The notes under the pieces: model-generated
What the model was told of the DNA's origin: nothing
The model's input: only the letters and a program-made list of their open reading frames with translations
Database searches by the model: none
NCBI GenBank assembly: GCA_014379625.1
Contig: JACMLJ010000028.1
Span: forward strand, 1-64,000
Reading direction: 5' to 3'
Source: Ferruginibacter sp.
GTDB taxonomy: Bacteria; Bacteroidota; Bacteroidia; Chitinophagales; Chitinophagaceae
Length of the DNA stretch: 64,000 bases
Part shown: positions 1 through 6,917 of the stretch, one piece after another
Position numbering within the stretch: the first letter of the stretch is position 1
Layout: each line of letters opens with the position of its first letter
Position numbers and translations under genes: made by a program

Positions 1-529
1 AAGTTCGTTTGGCAGCAAGTTGGAATATTCCACCGCAGGCCCTGCTAAATTTACCCGTACCAGCACCACACCCTTCCTGATTGTTTTTGCAGGGCAACGC
101 CCTGAAAACTGGGATACCTTAACTGTACAGCGACCCTTTGTAAATGCTTTAAATATAACTGCAAATTTTGGTTACAACTTTACTCCCAAATGGAGTGGTG
201 GTTTTAATATTGACCTTGTCGGTGCTTCTTTTGGAAGAAAGTCTCCGGCTGTATTTCTAAGCAATGGCATAACTACTACAGAACCTTCCGCAAAACCCAC
301 TGCATTCAATGTATTACTCACCGGCGATCATGACAGGGGCAGCCTTAATTCTGAATTTTTTGTAAAATACAAGTTTAATAACGGGTGGGCATTGAGGGGA
401 GTATATCAATTTTTATTTACGGAATATACCGCCCCGAATATTAAACAGGTATTACCCGATGGTACTTCCATTAACCGTTTTAGAAACAAATCTAACAGCT
501 TCGGAATTGGGCGCAACGTCCTCAGCTAA
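1..529 (+). pseudogene. Outer-membrane beta-barrel protein, C-terminal part, with lost last strand
   Basis: The frame is open from the left window edge, so the N-terminus lies outside. The translation has alternating hydrophobic/polar strands and aromatic residues typical of the C-terminal half of a Bacteroidota outer-membrane barrel (for example NITANFGYNFTPKWSGGF and EFFVKYKFNNGWALRGVYQF). Such barrels normally end in a strand with a terminal aromatic residue. Here the expected last strand begins at NSFGIG and is then replaced by RNVLS and a stop encoded inside a 21-bp sequence (510-530) that recurs at 1622. I infer the gene was cut about five residues before its natural end by recombination or insertion. 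The exact barrel family and substrate cannot be named. The barrel assignment is fairly sure, the truncation likely. Confidence 0.6.
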
Positions 530-530
530 C
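510..530 (+). repeat. 21-bp repeat, left copy
   Basis: This 21-mer differs from the stretch at 1622-1642 at only two positions, both A/G transitions, and has the same orientation. It marks the point where the barrel gene loses its natural end. Together the two copies bracket about 1.1 kb of unrelated gene fragments, which suggests a recombination or integration junction. The element itself is not one I recognise. Confidence 0.6.
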
Positions 531-723
531 ATACAAAACCCATGGAGAGACTTTGCTGGGAAGAAAATTAGTAGAGATAAAACTCCGTCAAATGATGTCA
601 CAAAGCAAAACGAGGGGTTCATTCCTGGCAAATTTTCAAAAAATAATTGATGACTACAATGCCGGTAGTTTGTCCATTGAAGAAGACTATCGAATTATTG
701 AAGCAGGCCGAAGCGATGAATGA
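531..723 (+). pseudogene. Type I restriction endonuclease HsdR, C-terminal fragment
   Basis: The frame is uninterrupted from the repeat at 510-530 to a stop at 721-723 but contains only about 63 codons. It resembles the C-terminal helical part of type I restriction subunit R: LVEIKLRQM, then TRGSFLANFQKIIDDYNAG and SLSIEE, which match the usual FQ.(I/M)I.DYNAGS..IEE pattern. Full HsdR proteins are around 800-1100 residues and no motor or nuclease domain is present, so this is a relic. The stop codon lies at the junction with the IS1595-type fragment on the opposite strand. No hsdM or hsdS is seen nearby. The call rests on one motif block. Confidence 0.55.
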
Positions 724-1009
724 AGAGTGGACATACCTTTTTTCCTAACCGACGAGCCGAAAGCCATGCCAAATGCCTTTAACAACGGAACTTTCAACTT
801 ATGAACATTGTATGGGCAGTAACAGATTCATCATACGCACAAAACTTACATCGCAAATGAAAACTGGTTTTACCTTTGTTGCTTCCTGTAGACCCACATC
901 GTCGGCACTTATAACCATCCTTCCATTTCATAGCAAAAAGATATTGTTTACAATCATCTTCGTTCTTAAATGCCTTGTTGAACGTTGTAATGGATATTTC
1001 CTGGAACAT
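722..1009 (-). pseudogene. IS1595-family transposase, N-terminal fragment with frameshift
   Basis: From the ATG at 1009 the translation has the N-terminal zinc ribbon of IS1595/IS1016-type transposases: an acidic helix, YLFAMKWKDGYKC, CRRCGS, CKFCAY and then SVTAHTMF. The frame hits a stop near 794. If one base is restored there, the reading continues as HKLKVPLLKAF, then a hydrophobic stretch ending RKKGMS, which is how this family continues. So the gene carries a one-base deletion and is also cut off near 722, where the HsdR relic begins on the other strand. The DDE catalytic domain is absent, so the fragment cannot transpose by itself. No terminal inverted repeats were identified. Confidence 0.75.
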
Positions 1010-1197
1010 ACTAATTAATTTAGCTATAAATATACTAAGTTAATTAGTAACAACCTATTCTCTGGTTTAAATTTGCGCTCTATATGGGTAATCCTATTAA
1101 TTAATACTGTTTAGCATCACGGAAATAAACCAGGAAATAAAATTAAATACTTACATTACGAGGAAATATTTAATAAAATATTTATGATGAAACCAGT
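1010..1197. other. Gene-poor AT-rich spacer in the fragment graveyard
   Basis: This stretch separates the transposase start from the intron remnant. It is strongly AT-rich, with several TTAATTA-like runs, and no frame gives a recognisable protein. It could hold the promoter side of the dead insertion sequence, but no clear terminal repeat or promoter could be read. Confidence 0.4.
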
Positions 1198-1455
1198 AAC
1201 CCTTCTTTCCGGAAAGTCAGCGTAAGGGATTTTGAAAAGTGAATCCCGAAAATGCGAGGATGGGTCAATTACTATACAAAATTTTACAGGCAGGAAATGT
1301 TACACGTGTTTTGTTACTTAAATGAGCGTATAAGAAAATGGATAAAGAACAAATACAGGCTTACCAGTAAAAAGCAGGTATTAGCAAAGTACAAAGCAAT
1401 ACAGATAGAGCAACAGACCTTGTTTTATCATTGGGGGTTGGGAATAAAATCATGA
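1198..1455 (+). pseudogene. Group II intron maturase/reverse transcriptase, C-terminal fragment
   Basis: The open part from 1252 reads RGWVNYYTKFYR, then LNERIRKWIKNKYR and FYHWGLG, the C-terminal maturase/thumb end of LtrA-like group II intron proteins, where RGW.NYY and LFxHW are hallmarks. Upstream the similarity continues (SVRDFEK, NPKMRGW), but with an in-frame stop near 1240, so there is at least one frameshift or stop. The polymerase domain with its YADD motif is missing. It lies directly 5' of intron domain V, as expected for an ORF encoded in domain IV. It is a 5'-deleted intron and cannot be mobile on its own. Confidence 0.8.
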
Positions 1456-1466
1456 TTGGATAACAA

Positions 1467-1539
1467 GAGCCGTATGAGTTGAGAGACTCACGTACGGTTC
1501 TGTGAGCGGCTTGGGCTGAAATGCCTTTGCCTACTCGAC
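1467..1539 (+). ncRNA. Group II intron domains V and VI (3' end)
   Basis: Positions 1467-1500 fold as the diagnostic 34-nt domain V hairpin: GAGCCGTATGAG pairs with CTCACGTACGGTTC, with the catalytic AGC-type triad near the base and a bulge in the distal stem. Positions 1501-1539 give domain VI, with TGTGAGCGGC, a GGGC..GCC stem and the conserved ending TTGCCTACTCGAC. The intron 3' boundary should lie at or just after 1539. The 5' part of the ribozyme (domains I-III) was not found upstream, in keeping with the truncated maturase. This is one of the safest calls in the region. Confidence 0.88.
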
Positions 1540-1606
1540 TCTCCCAACGAGCTTTAGCCTTGCCAGGGACCTTGCGCAATATGGAGCGAAAATTTTCTTC
1601 GCTAAA

Positions 1607-1837
1607 TTAATGCTCATCCCAGGCGCGACGTCCTCGGCTAACTGTTGTCATTGGCACAATGGGAGCTGGTGCAATACCGCCGCCATTTGGTTTGCCATGC
1701 AGCTTAATGGTATTTACATGAAAAGTAAGGCTGGCTTTTACTTCGCCTTCTTTGTTTGTCCAGGTGTTTGCACCAACCCGGCCATTGTAGGACAATAATT
1801 TTGCGGCAGGGTCAGTTGAATGAGCAGTATTATAATT
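1607..1837 (-). pseudogene. Possible SSB-like (single-stranded DNA-binding protein) fragment
   Basis: On the minus strand the frame is open for about 76 codons between two stops and reads GRVGANTWTNKEGEVKASL followed by TFHVNTIKLHGKP and a Gly/Pro-rich tail. The pattern of a strand, then a TNKEGE turn, then a strand ending IKLHGK resembles the last OB-fold strands and start of the acidic tail of bacterial SSB-like proteins. The N-terminal two thirds are missing and the end runs into the 1622-1642 repeat. No good start codon is present. Alternative identities cannot be excluded. Confidence 0.4.
1622..1642 (+). repeat. 21-bp repeat, right copy
   Basis: This is the partner of 510-530 (19 of 21 identical, same orientation). 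On the minus strand it encodes part of the tail of the SSB-like frame, so that frame, like the barrel gene, appears to be terminated by the repeat. Confidence 0.6.
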
Positions 1838-2122
1838 TCATCTTTCGAAAATCTGCTTTGCAGTTTCCGGAATTGTGTCTGCTGAGGTACAGCTTGTCCC
1901 GACTCTTCTCAAAGACAATCTCAATTCCCAATAACCTTATCCAGCAAAGTTGACCCGGCTTATTTGCCGAAGGTGTAAAAAGAAATAAGAAGGGTATACT
2001 GTGCCGGGTCTTTTATATTTTAGAAATTATTCGTAATTACCGTCAGGGATTGCAGTGGAAATCCTTCGCAGAAGATTGCAACGAAAAGCCCGGTTCGCCA
2101 ACAGCGAAAACTGCATAAATAT
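1838..2122. repeat. Intergenic region with two short repeat motifs
   Basis: No gene is seen here. Positions 1865-1887 form a 23-mer that recurs at 12433-12455 with one mismatch. Positions 2048-2064 and 2074-2090 are two related copies of a GATTGCA..GRAA..CC unit, of a kind I associate with intergenic REP-like elements in Bacteroidota. The region ends at the stop codon of the AraC-type regulator. Confidence 0.45.
1865..1887 (+). repeat. Dispersed 23-mer, copy 1
   Basis: This sequence occurs again at 12433-12455 with one mismatch (C/T at position 15). Both copies lie in gene-free DNA beside gene fragments. It contains the TTCCGGAA palindrome at its left end. Confidence 0.55.
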
Positions 2123-3097
2123 TTATAACTGAAATGTAAATTGCTTTTTATAATCCACTGGCGTTAAACCCGTATATTTTTTAAAGATATTTCGAAAATA
2201 ACTTTGGTCTTCATAGCCCGTTTCATAGCAGATTTCTTTTACGGATGTTTTATCATTCTCTAATAGTTTTTTTGCTAACTCTACTTTCACTCTTTGTATA
2301 TATTCAGAGGGGGTATTGCCAGTTGCATTTTTAAAACGTCGTATAAAAGTACGTTCTGCCATAGCTGAATGTTCTGCCAGTTTTGATACCACTAATTTTT
2401 CTGTTGCATTATTTTCAATAAAACCCTGCGTTTCCAGTATCTCTTCATCATTATGGCTTTTTTGTGCACTGAAAATAGAGTAGGTTAGCTGAGAATGTTT
2501 ACCTTTTTCTACCAAAAACATTTTAGCGGCATAATTACCAATTTCTTTACCATAATATTTTTCAATCAGGTAGATGCAAAGGTTCTGAAAAGAAAGTGTA
2601 GCACCACCGGTGATGGTCTTGCCATTGTCTACAATAATTTTTTCATCCATCAGTTTTACTTTGGGAAACATAGCCCTGAAATCATTGGAAGCAAACCAGG
2701 AAGTAGTGGCTTCTTTACCATCCAGGTAACCGGTGGCTGCCAAAAAAAATGCACCGTTGCAGGTACTGCATAGCACCGTTCCTTTTTTATGCCGGGCTTT
2801 CAACCATTCAATAAAAGTATGGTGTTCTTTAATCAAGGCAGGAAGGTCACCAACGATTGCCGGAACAATTACCAGATCAGCTTTACCACAATTAGCTAAA
2901 GTTGCATCACAGGTAATTTCAAAACCATTATTGTGTACCGTTTTTCCTTTATCAATGGATACTAATTCAACAGTAAACCACTTTTGTTTTTTATGGGGCA
3001 GGTGGTTATAAAAAATTTCTGTAAGCTTTAGCATATCCATCATACCCACTACTGATGCAGATACACAACTTTTGAAAACAGGGATAACTACTCTCAT
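2123..3097 (-). CDS. GlxA-type transcriptional regulator (DJ-1/PfpI domain plus AraC HTH)
   Basis: The 324-residue protein starts MRVVIPVF with no signal peptide. Residues 1 to about 190 form a DJ-1/PfpI-like fold with the nucleophile-elbow region CSTCNGAFFLA. Residues about 225-320 are an AraC-type double helix-turn-helix, with RTFIRRFK in the first and GYEDQSYFRNIFKKYTGL in the second. Length and order fit the GlxA/FtrA regulators. These usually sense a small metabolite and activate nearby genes; ligand unknown. It is divergent from the SDR-led gene run starting at 3304, which I infer to be its target. A minus-strand TATATTTG at 3120-3127 fits the TAnnTTTG -7 consensus, though no TTG box is evident at the right spacing. 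Confidence 0.88.
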   Translation of the reverse strand: MRVVIPVFKSCVSASVVGMMDMLKLTEIFYNHLPHKKQKWFTVELVSIDKGKTVHNNGFEITCDATLANCGKADLVIVPAIVGDLPALIKEHHTFIEWLKARHKKGTVLCSTCNGAFFLAATGYLDGKEATTSWFASNDFRAMFPKVKLMDEKIIVDNGKTITGGATLSFQNLCIYLIEKYYGKEIGNYAAKMFLVEKGKHSQLTYSIFSAQKSHNDEEILETQGFIENNATEKLVVSKLAEHSAMAERTFIRRFKNATGNTPSEYIQRVKVELAKKLLENDKTSVKEICYETGYEDQSYFRNIFKKYTGLTPVDYKKQFTFQL

Positions 3098-3119
3098 TTT
3101 TATATATTTAAAGTAATGG

Positions 3120-3127
3120 CAAATATA
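3120..3127 (-). promoter_or_regulatory. Candidate -7 element for the GlxA-type regulator
   Basis: On the minus strand this reads TATATTTG, an exact match to the Bacteroidota TAnnTTTG element, 22 nt before the start codon. No TTG is found at the expected 19-20 nt further upstream, so the promoter call is tentative. Confidence 0.35.
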
Positions 3128-3263
3128 GCATCCCTAAATGACATATACGCCACCTGATTCTGCCATTCAGCAGGGGTAATTCCGCCACGACTATTTTCAA
3201 AATTGGCAGATTTCACCCACTATTTAGTCTGATATGCCATCGCACCAAACCGGTAATACGAAA

Positions 3264-3271
3264 TAGTTTTG
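3264..3271 (+). promoter_or_regulatory. Candidate -7 element for the SDR-led gene run
   Basis: TAGTTTTG matches TAnnTTTG exactly and lies 32 nt before the chosen ATG at 3304. A -33 TTG is not evident, which would be consistent with a promoter needing an activator such as the divergent AraC-type regulator. That is inference. Confidence 0.35.
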
Positions 3272-3303
3272 TGTTATCAAATCAATCAAAACAAAAAACC
3301 ATT

Positions 3304-4104
3304 ATGATACTTGAAAACAAAATCGCAGTTGTATTTGCAGCAAGCGGTGCTATTGCAGGTGCAGTGGCAAAAGCCTTTGCAACAAAGGGTGCTAAAGTAT
3401 ATGTAACTGCTAAGGAACATTCTGCTGCCGAAAATTTGGCTAACGAAATAAATAGTAAAGGCGGAAGGGCTGAAGCTTTACTGGCAGATGCTTTAAACGA
3501 AGCACATATTGATACAGTATTTGAAAAGATGGTAGCTGATAACGGGAAAGTAGATATTGTCTTTAATGGTATCGGTATCCGCCCAAGCCAAAGCCAGTAT
3601 GGCACACCTTCTACTATCCTTACTTATGAAAATTTTTTAAAACCGCTCACTACTATTGTTGGTTCACAATTTTTAACCTCCAGGGCTGCAGCAAAGTTTA
3701 TGGCGGCCACAAAATCAGCAGGTACCATTCTTACCCTCACTTCCAGTCTGTCCCGTTCTAAAATTCCTTTTATGGCGGGTGTTACATCTGCCAGCACAGG
3801 TGTGGAAGGTTTAACCAGGTGCCTTGCGGCAGAGTTTGGCATGATGGGTATAAAAGTTATTTGTATTAATCCTACAGGTATGGCAGAAACCAGAACAATA
3901 CAGGAAACAAGTGCGGCCAATGCGGCTACCATAGGCATACCGGTAGAGGCATTTGCGGCGGAATTAAGCAAAGGCTATTTGTCAGGCAAATCACCATCGT
4001 TATACGATGTAGGTAATATGGCTGCATTTTTAGTATCAGATGAAGGAGGGGTGTTGAACAGTCATGTAGTAGATGTTGACTTCGGTTACCGGTCTGTTAT
4101 TTAA
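3304..4104 (+). CDS. SDR-fold protein with degenerate catalytic motif
   Basis: The 266-residue protein has the short-chain dehydrogenase/reductase layout: a beta-alpha-beta start (AVVFAASGAIAGAVA), a conserved acidic/Ala loop (LLADALNE), NGIG after strand 4, the serine region TLTSSLSR, and the C-terminal EGLTRCLAAEFG...INPTGMAETR. The glycine-rich loop is atypical and the usual YxxxK pair is absent: where most members read YSASK before EGLTR, this one reads TSAST. It may use another proton donor or act without redox chemistry. The ATG at 3304 was chosen over an upstream TTG at 3271 because it begins right before strand 1 and the upstream codon falls in the candidate promoter. It heads a same-strand run with SRPBCC and YCII genes. 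Confidence 0.8.
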   Translation: MILENKIAVVFAASGAIAGAVAKAFATKGAKVYVTAKEHSAAENLANEINSKGGRAEALLADALNEAHIDTVFEKMVADNGKVDIVFNGIGIRPSQSQYGTPSTILTYENFLKPLTTIVGSQFLTSRAAAKFMAATKSAGTILTLTSSLSRSKIPFMAGVTSASTGVEGLTRCLAAEFGMMGIKVICINPTGMAETRTIQETSAANAATIGIPVEAFAAELSKGYLSGKSPSLYDVGNMAAFLVSDEGGVLNSHVVDVDFGYRSVI

Positions 4105-4122
4105 TCTTTCTAAATAAGTATT

Positions 4123-4542
4123 ATGAAACTAAAAACGATCACCCAGGAAATTATTTTTCCAAATGTGAATGCGGCCACATTATTTGAGTTGTACACCAAC
4201 CAGGCAAAACATTTCGAGGTTACAGGAGCTCCGGCTATCATTACCGATAAGTTGGGAGAGCCATTCAACCTGTACAATGGTTTTTGCTTTGGAGAAAATA
4301 TTGAGTTGAAAAAAAATAAACTCATCATCCAAAGCTGGAGAACGGATAACTGGCCTGATGGGGTTGATGATAGTATTGTTGTTATCCGTTTAATTGAAGA
4401 GGGTAAGGATACTTACCTATACCTCACCCATGCGGACCTGCCTGAAGAAATGGCTGAACCACTCAGCAATGGCTGGAAAGAATTTTACTGGAATAAATGG
4501 AAAGCTTATCTCACAATAAAAAACAAATCAATTAACAATTAA
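4123..4542 (+). CDS. SRPBCC (START/AHSA1-like) domain protein
   Basis: This 139-residue cytoplasmic protein has the helix-grip pattern of the SRPBCC superfamily in its AHSA1 (Hsp90 ATPase activator homologue) branch. It opens with a substrate strand TQEIIFPNVNAATLFELYT, then GEPFNLYNG and IIQSWRTDNWP, and ends with a long C-terminal helix including GWKEFYWNKWKAYL. In bacteria, family members are thought to bind small lipophilic ligands. It starts 18 nt after the SDR stop and is followed 10 nt later by the YCII gene, so the three are probably co-transcribed. No catalytic residue or specific ligand can be named. Confidence 0.82.
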   Translation: MKLKTITQEIIFPNVNAATLFELYTNQAKHFEVTGAPAIITDKLGEPFNLYNGFCFGENIELKKNKLIIQSWRTDNWPDGVDDSIVVIRLIEEGKDTYLYLTHADLPEEMAEPLSNGWKEFYWNKWKAYLTIKNKSINN

Positions 4543-4552
4543 AAACGAAAAA

Positions 4553-4897
4553 ATGGGACAATTTCTTTTAAACTTTCATCATTTCCCTTTACCAAAAAAT
4601 GTGGTACCTACCGAAGCAGAATTTGAAGCCATCAATAAGCAATGGCAGGATTATATTGGTGGTATTGCCGGTCAGGGAAAATTTGTAGGCACACAACGCT
4701 TAGACCAGGAAGGAACCATCATTGGCCCTGACGGAAAATTAAGCAATGCTGTTACTGATGGTAAAGGATTGGTTGTAGGAACACTCACGATTGAAGCTGA
4801 CAGCCTTGATGAAGCTGTTGAGCTTTCAAAAGGCTGCCCCGTCCTGGCGATGGGTGGCAGCGTGGAAGTAAGGCCTGTATTGGCATTTGATGTGTAG
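4553..4897 (+). CDS. YCII-related domain protein
   Basis: The 114-residue product fits the YCII/DGPF family of small dimeric alpha-beta barrel proteins. It begins MGQFLLNFHHF, has a central helix before a G..G.F.G..RLDQEG segment, and ends with the typical DSLDEAVELSKGCP helix followed by GGSVEVRPV. Family members often appear beside sigma factors or in small stress operons; the conserved His may be catalytic, but function is unproven. It lies 10 nt behind the SRPBCC gene and is followed by a hairpin with a T-rich tail at 4907-4945, so it is likely the last gene of this transcript. Confidence 0.85.
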   Translation: MGQFLLNFHHFPLPKNVVPTEAEFEAINKQWQDYIGGIAGQGKFVGTQRLDQEGTIIGPDGKLSNAVTDGKGLVVGTLTIEADSLDEAVELSKGCPVLAMGGSVEVRPVLAFDV

Positions 4898-4906
4898 GAA
4901 AACTAC

Positions 4907-4945
4907 GCAACCAGTTATTTAATTAAAATGACTGGTTGCATTTTA
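4907..4945 (+). terminator. Intrinsic terminator after the YCII gene
   Basis: GCAACCAGT (4907-4915) pairs perfectly with ACTGGTTGC (4931-4939) around a 15-nt AT-rich loop, followed by ATTTTATT. It lies 10 nt after the YCII stop and before the DoxX-like gene. Confidence 0.65.
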
Positions 4946-4965
4946 TTACTTAAAACTTTTTTAAA

Positions 4966-5382
4966 ATGGACAAAATATTAAACATTGGAAAATACATTTT
5001 CCCCCTGTCATTTCTTTTGTATATCGGGTTGCACTTAGGTAAGCCAGAAGTAGGTGCTGATTTTGTACCCGATTATCTTCCATTTCCGTTATTCTGGAAT
5101 TATTTTACGGCAGTTTGTATTGCACTTTTTATCATCAGTGCTTTAATAGGAAAATATGATAAACTGGCTTACACCCTGATGGCATTCTACACCATATTAA
5201 TGGCAGTAATGATACATATACCAAGGGCTATGGGGCATGAACTGGGAGTAGAACCTATGATGGCAGATATAGACAGGGAAAAAGAACTGGAAATGGTAAA
5301 TGTGTTCCGGAATATTATGGTAACAGGTGCCTTGCTGGGTTTTGCAAGATATGTTGCAAGAGATAAAAGAATTATTGGTTAA
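4966..5382 (+). CDS. DoxX-like small membrane protein
   Basis: The 138-residue protein has about four hydrophobic segments: IFPLSFLLYIGLHL near residues 8-25, YFTAVCIALFIISALIG near 45-62, AYTLMAFYTILMAVMI near 67-84, and IMVTGALLGFARYV at the end. This is the size and topology of DoxX-family inner-membrane proteins in Bacteroidota. The biochemical role of most members is unknown. It starts 21 nt after the terminator and is followed 11 nt later by a decayed DinB gene and then an oxidoreductase, so it may lead a second short transcript. Confidence 0.65.
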   Translation: MDKILNIGKYIFPLSFLLYIGLHLGKPEVGADFVPDYLPFPLFWNYFTAVCIALFIISALIGKYDKLAYTLMAFYTILMAVMIHIPRAMGHELGVEPMMADIDREKELEMVNVFRNIMVTGALLGFARYVARDKRIIG

Positions 5383-5393
5383 CAAATCTTACA

Positions 5394-5859
5394 ATGATAA
5401 CTGCCTTAGAAAGCATCAACGGCATAGCAGCCACCAGGCTGTATTTTTCACAGATGGTTGCGGAACTATCTGTTGAAGATCTAAACTTTATTCCGGGAGG
5501 ATTTAATAATAATATTGCATGGCATTTGGGACATATTATATCTGTACAGCAAAGCCTTTGTTATGGCCTTTCCCGTTTATCTTTTAAATTTCAAAAGAAA
5601 TAGTTTCCCGGTATGCCCGAAATACAAAGCCTGTAATTTCTATTGAGTTTGATGAAATTGAAATACTGAATATAATTTGTCTTTCACCCCGGGAACATTA
5701 AAAAAAGATATAGATCAGGATATTTTCAAAATGTATCAGCCTTATACAACACTAACAGGTGGTATTTTAAAAAGTATTGAGGATGCAATTGCATTTGACA
5801 GCTTTCATGAACAACTTCATTTGAGAAAAACATTTGGAATAAAATCGCTGGTAAAATGA
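5394..5859 (+). pseudogene. DinB-family protein, broken by two frameshifts
   Basis: The first segment (5394-5603) reads like the N-terminus of a DinB/YfiT four-helix protein, with YFSQMVAEL and the metal-binding-type IAWHLGHIISVQQ. After a stop, the family-like sequence continues in a second frame (KEIVSRYARNTKPVISIEF, from about 5594). Then a third frame from about 5675 carries TPGTLKKDID, a GGILKSIEDAI helix and EQLHLRKTFGIKSL with the second histidine. Two single-base losses restore one protein of about 153 residues. The stop overlaps the next start as ATGA at 5856-5859, so the intact gene was probably translationally coupled to it. It is unlikely to make a working protein now, unless these are sequencing errors. 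Confidence 0.72.
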
Positions 5860-6917
5860 AAAATAGAAAAGCCATCATTAATGAATTTGGTACATCTGCT
5901 GTAATCAAAATTATAGAAGAGGAAATCCCTGAACCAAAAGCAGGAGAAGCAAGAATTAGAATTGAAGCATCAACTGTTTCGGCAACTGATATTTTCATAA
6001 GAAAAGGAATTTATCCTTTATTAAAAGAAAAACCTCCTTTTACTTTGGGCTATGACTTTGTAGGCATAGTTGATAAAGTTGGTGAAGGAGTTTACAATAT
6101 AAAAGTTGGTGCCCGGGTTTGCAGCATTGTTATGATCTGCGGTAATGCGGAATATATTTGTACAAATGCCATTGAACTTACTGTTATTCCAAAAGATATT
6201 GATACAACTGCCGCAGCTTGTCTTACACTATCTGGTATCACGGCATATCAAATGTTTAAACATGTTGCAAAGGTTAAAAATGGGCAACGCATTTTAGTAC
6301 ATGGCGGAAGTGGTGCCATCGGTAATACATTGATTCAATTGGGCAGGTTAATAAACTGCACAATAATTGCTACTGCTTCTTCAACCAAACACCCCCTGAT
6401 TGAATCGTATGGAGCCATTTCAGTGGATTATAAATCTTCAGTTTACTTTGCAAGGTTAAAGGAACTAGCTGCTGATGGCTTTGATGCAGTATTTGATTTC
6501 ACCAATCAAAAAAGTTTTAACCAGTCATTTAAACTATTGAAAAAAGGTGGAACCCTTGTTACTTACGCTGTTTTTTCCTCTTCCTTAAAAATTGAAAAGA
6601 AAACCTTCGCAAACTTTATGTCATTCGGAATGGACTTTGGATTAATGATGCTGAAACTGGCTATTTGGAATGCATTACCAAATGGTAAGTATGCTCAATT
6701 TTATGGAAGTACAGACTATAAAAAAGATAATCGTTTACAGCATCAACAGGATATGAATGAGCTATTTGAATTGGTATATAAAGGTTTTTTAAAACCGCAT
6801 ATTCACAGCATACTAAATTTAGCTGATGTAAAATTAGCTCATGAAATGTTGCAGTCAGGTAAAGTACAGGGGCAGCTCATACTAAAAACCGAAACAGATT
6901 CGGTTGCAGTTAAATAA
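5856..6917 (+). CDS. Zinc-independent MDR oxidoreductase (quinone oxidoreductase type)
   Basis: The 353-residue protein belongs to the medium-chain dehydrogenase/reductase superfamily. It has a GroES-like N-domain with LGYDFVGIVDKVGEGV near residues 65-80, and a Rossmann domain starting ILVHGGSGAIGNTLIQLG near 145-165. The C-terminus VKLAHEMLQSGKVQGQLIL is the standard H..(M/L)..G...GK.VL ending. The four structural-zinc cysteines of alcohol dehydrogenases are absent, which places it with NADPH:quinone reductase or enal/enone reductase relatives. The start ATG overlaps the DinB stop by four bases. Substrate unknown; a detoxification role is inferred from family and neighbours. Confidence 0.83.
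   Translation: MKNRKAIINEFGTSAVIKIIEEEIPEPKAGEARIRIEASTVSATDIFIRKGIYPLLKEKPPFTLGYDFVGIVDKVGEGVYNIKVGARVCSIVMICGNAEYICTNAIELTVIPKDIDTTAAACLTLSGITAYQMFKHVAKVKNGQRILVHGGSGAIGNTLIQLGRLINCTIIATASSTKHPLIESYGAISVDYKSSVYFARLKELAADGFDAVFDFTNQKSFNQSFKLLKKGGTLVTYAVFSSSLKIEKKTFANFMSFGMDFGLMMLKLAIWNALPNGKYAQFYGSTDYKKDNRLQHQQDMNELFELVYKGFLKPHIHSILNLADVKLAHEMLQSGKVQGQLILKTETDSVAVK

Noticed and set aside
773..1018. Forward 81-codon frame overlapping the transposase fragment
   Set aside because: The opposite strand carries the zinc-ribbon motifs of IS1595 transposases; the forward frame has no recognisable sequence.
1361..1579. 72-codon minus-strand frame over the group II intron end
   Set aside because: It is the antisense of domain V/VI and of the maturase end, a familiar false frame in intron 3' regions.
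510..1642. Integron attC sites as an explanation of the 21-bp repeats
   Set aside because: The RYYYAAC and GTTRRRY core motifs and the long imperfect stem are missing, and no integrase is present.
5677..5859. Separate small gene downstream of the DinB start
   Set aside because: Its sequence is the C-terminal half of the same DinB-type protein, reached through a third frame.
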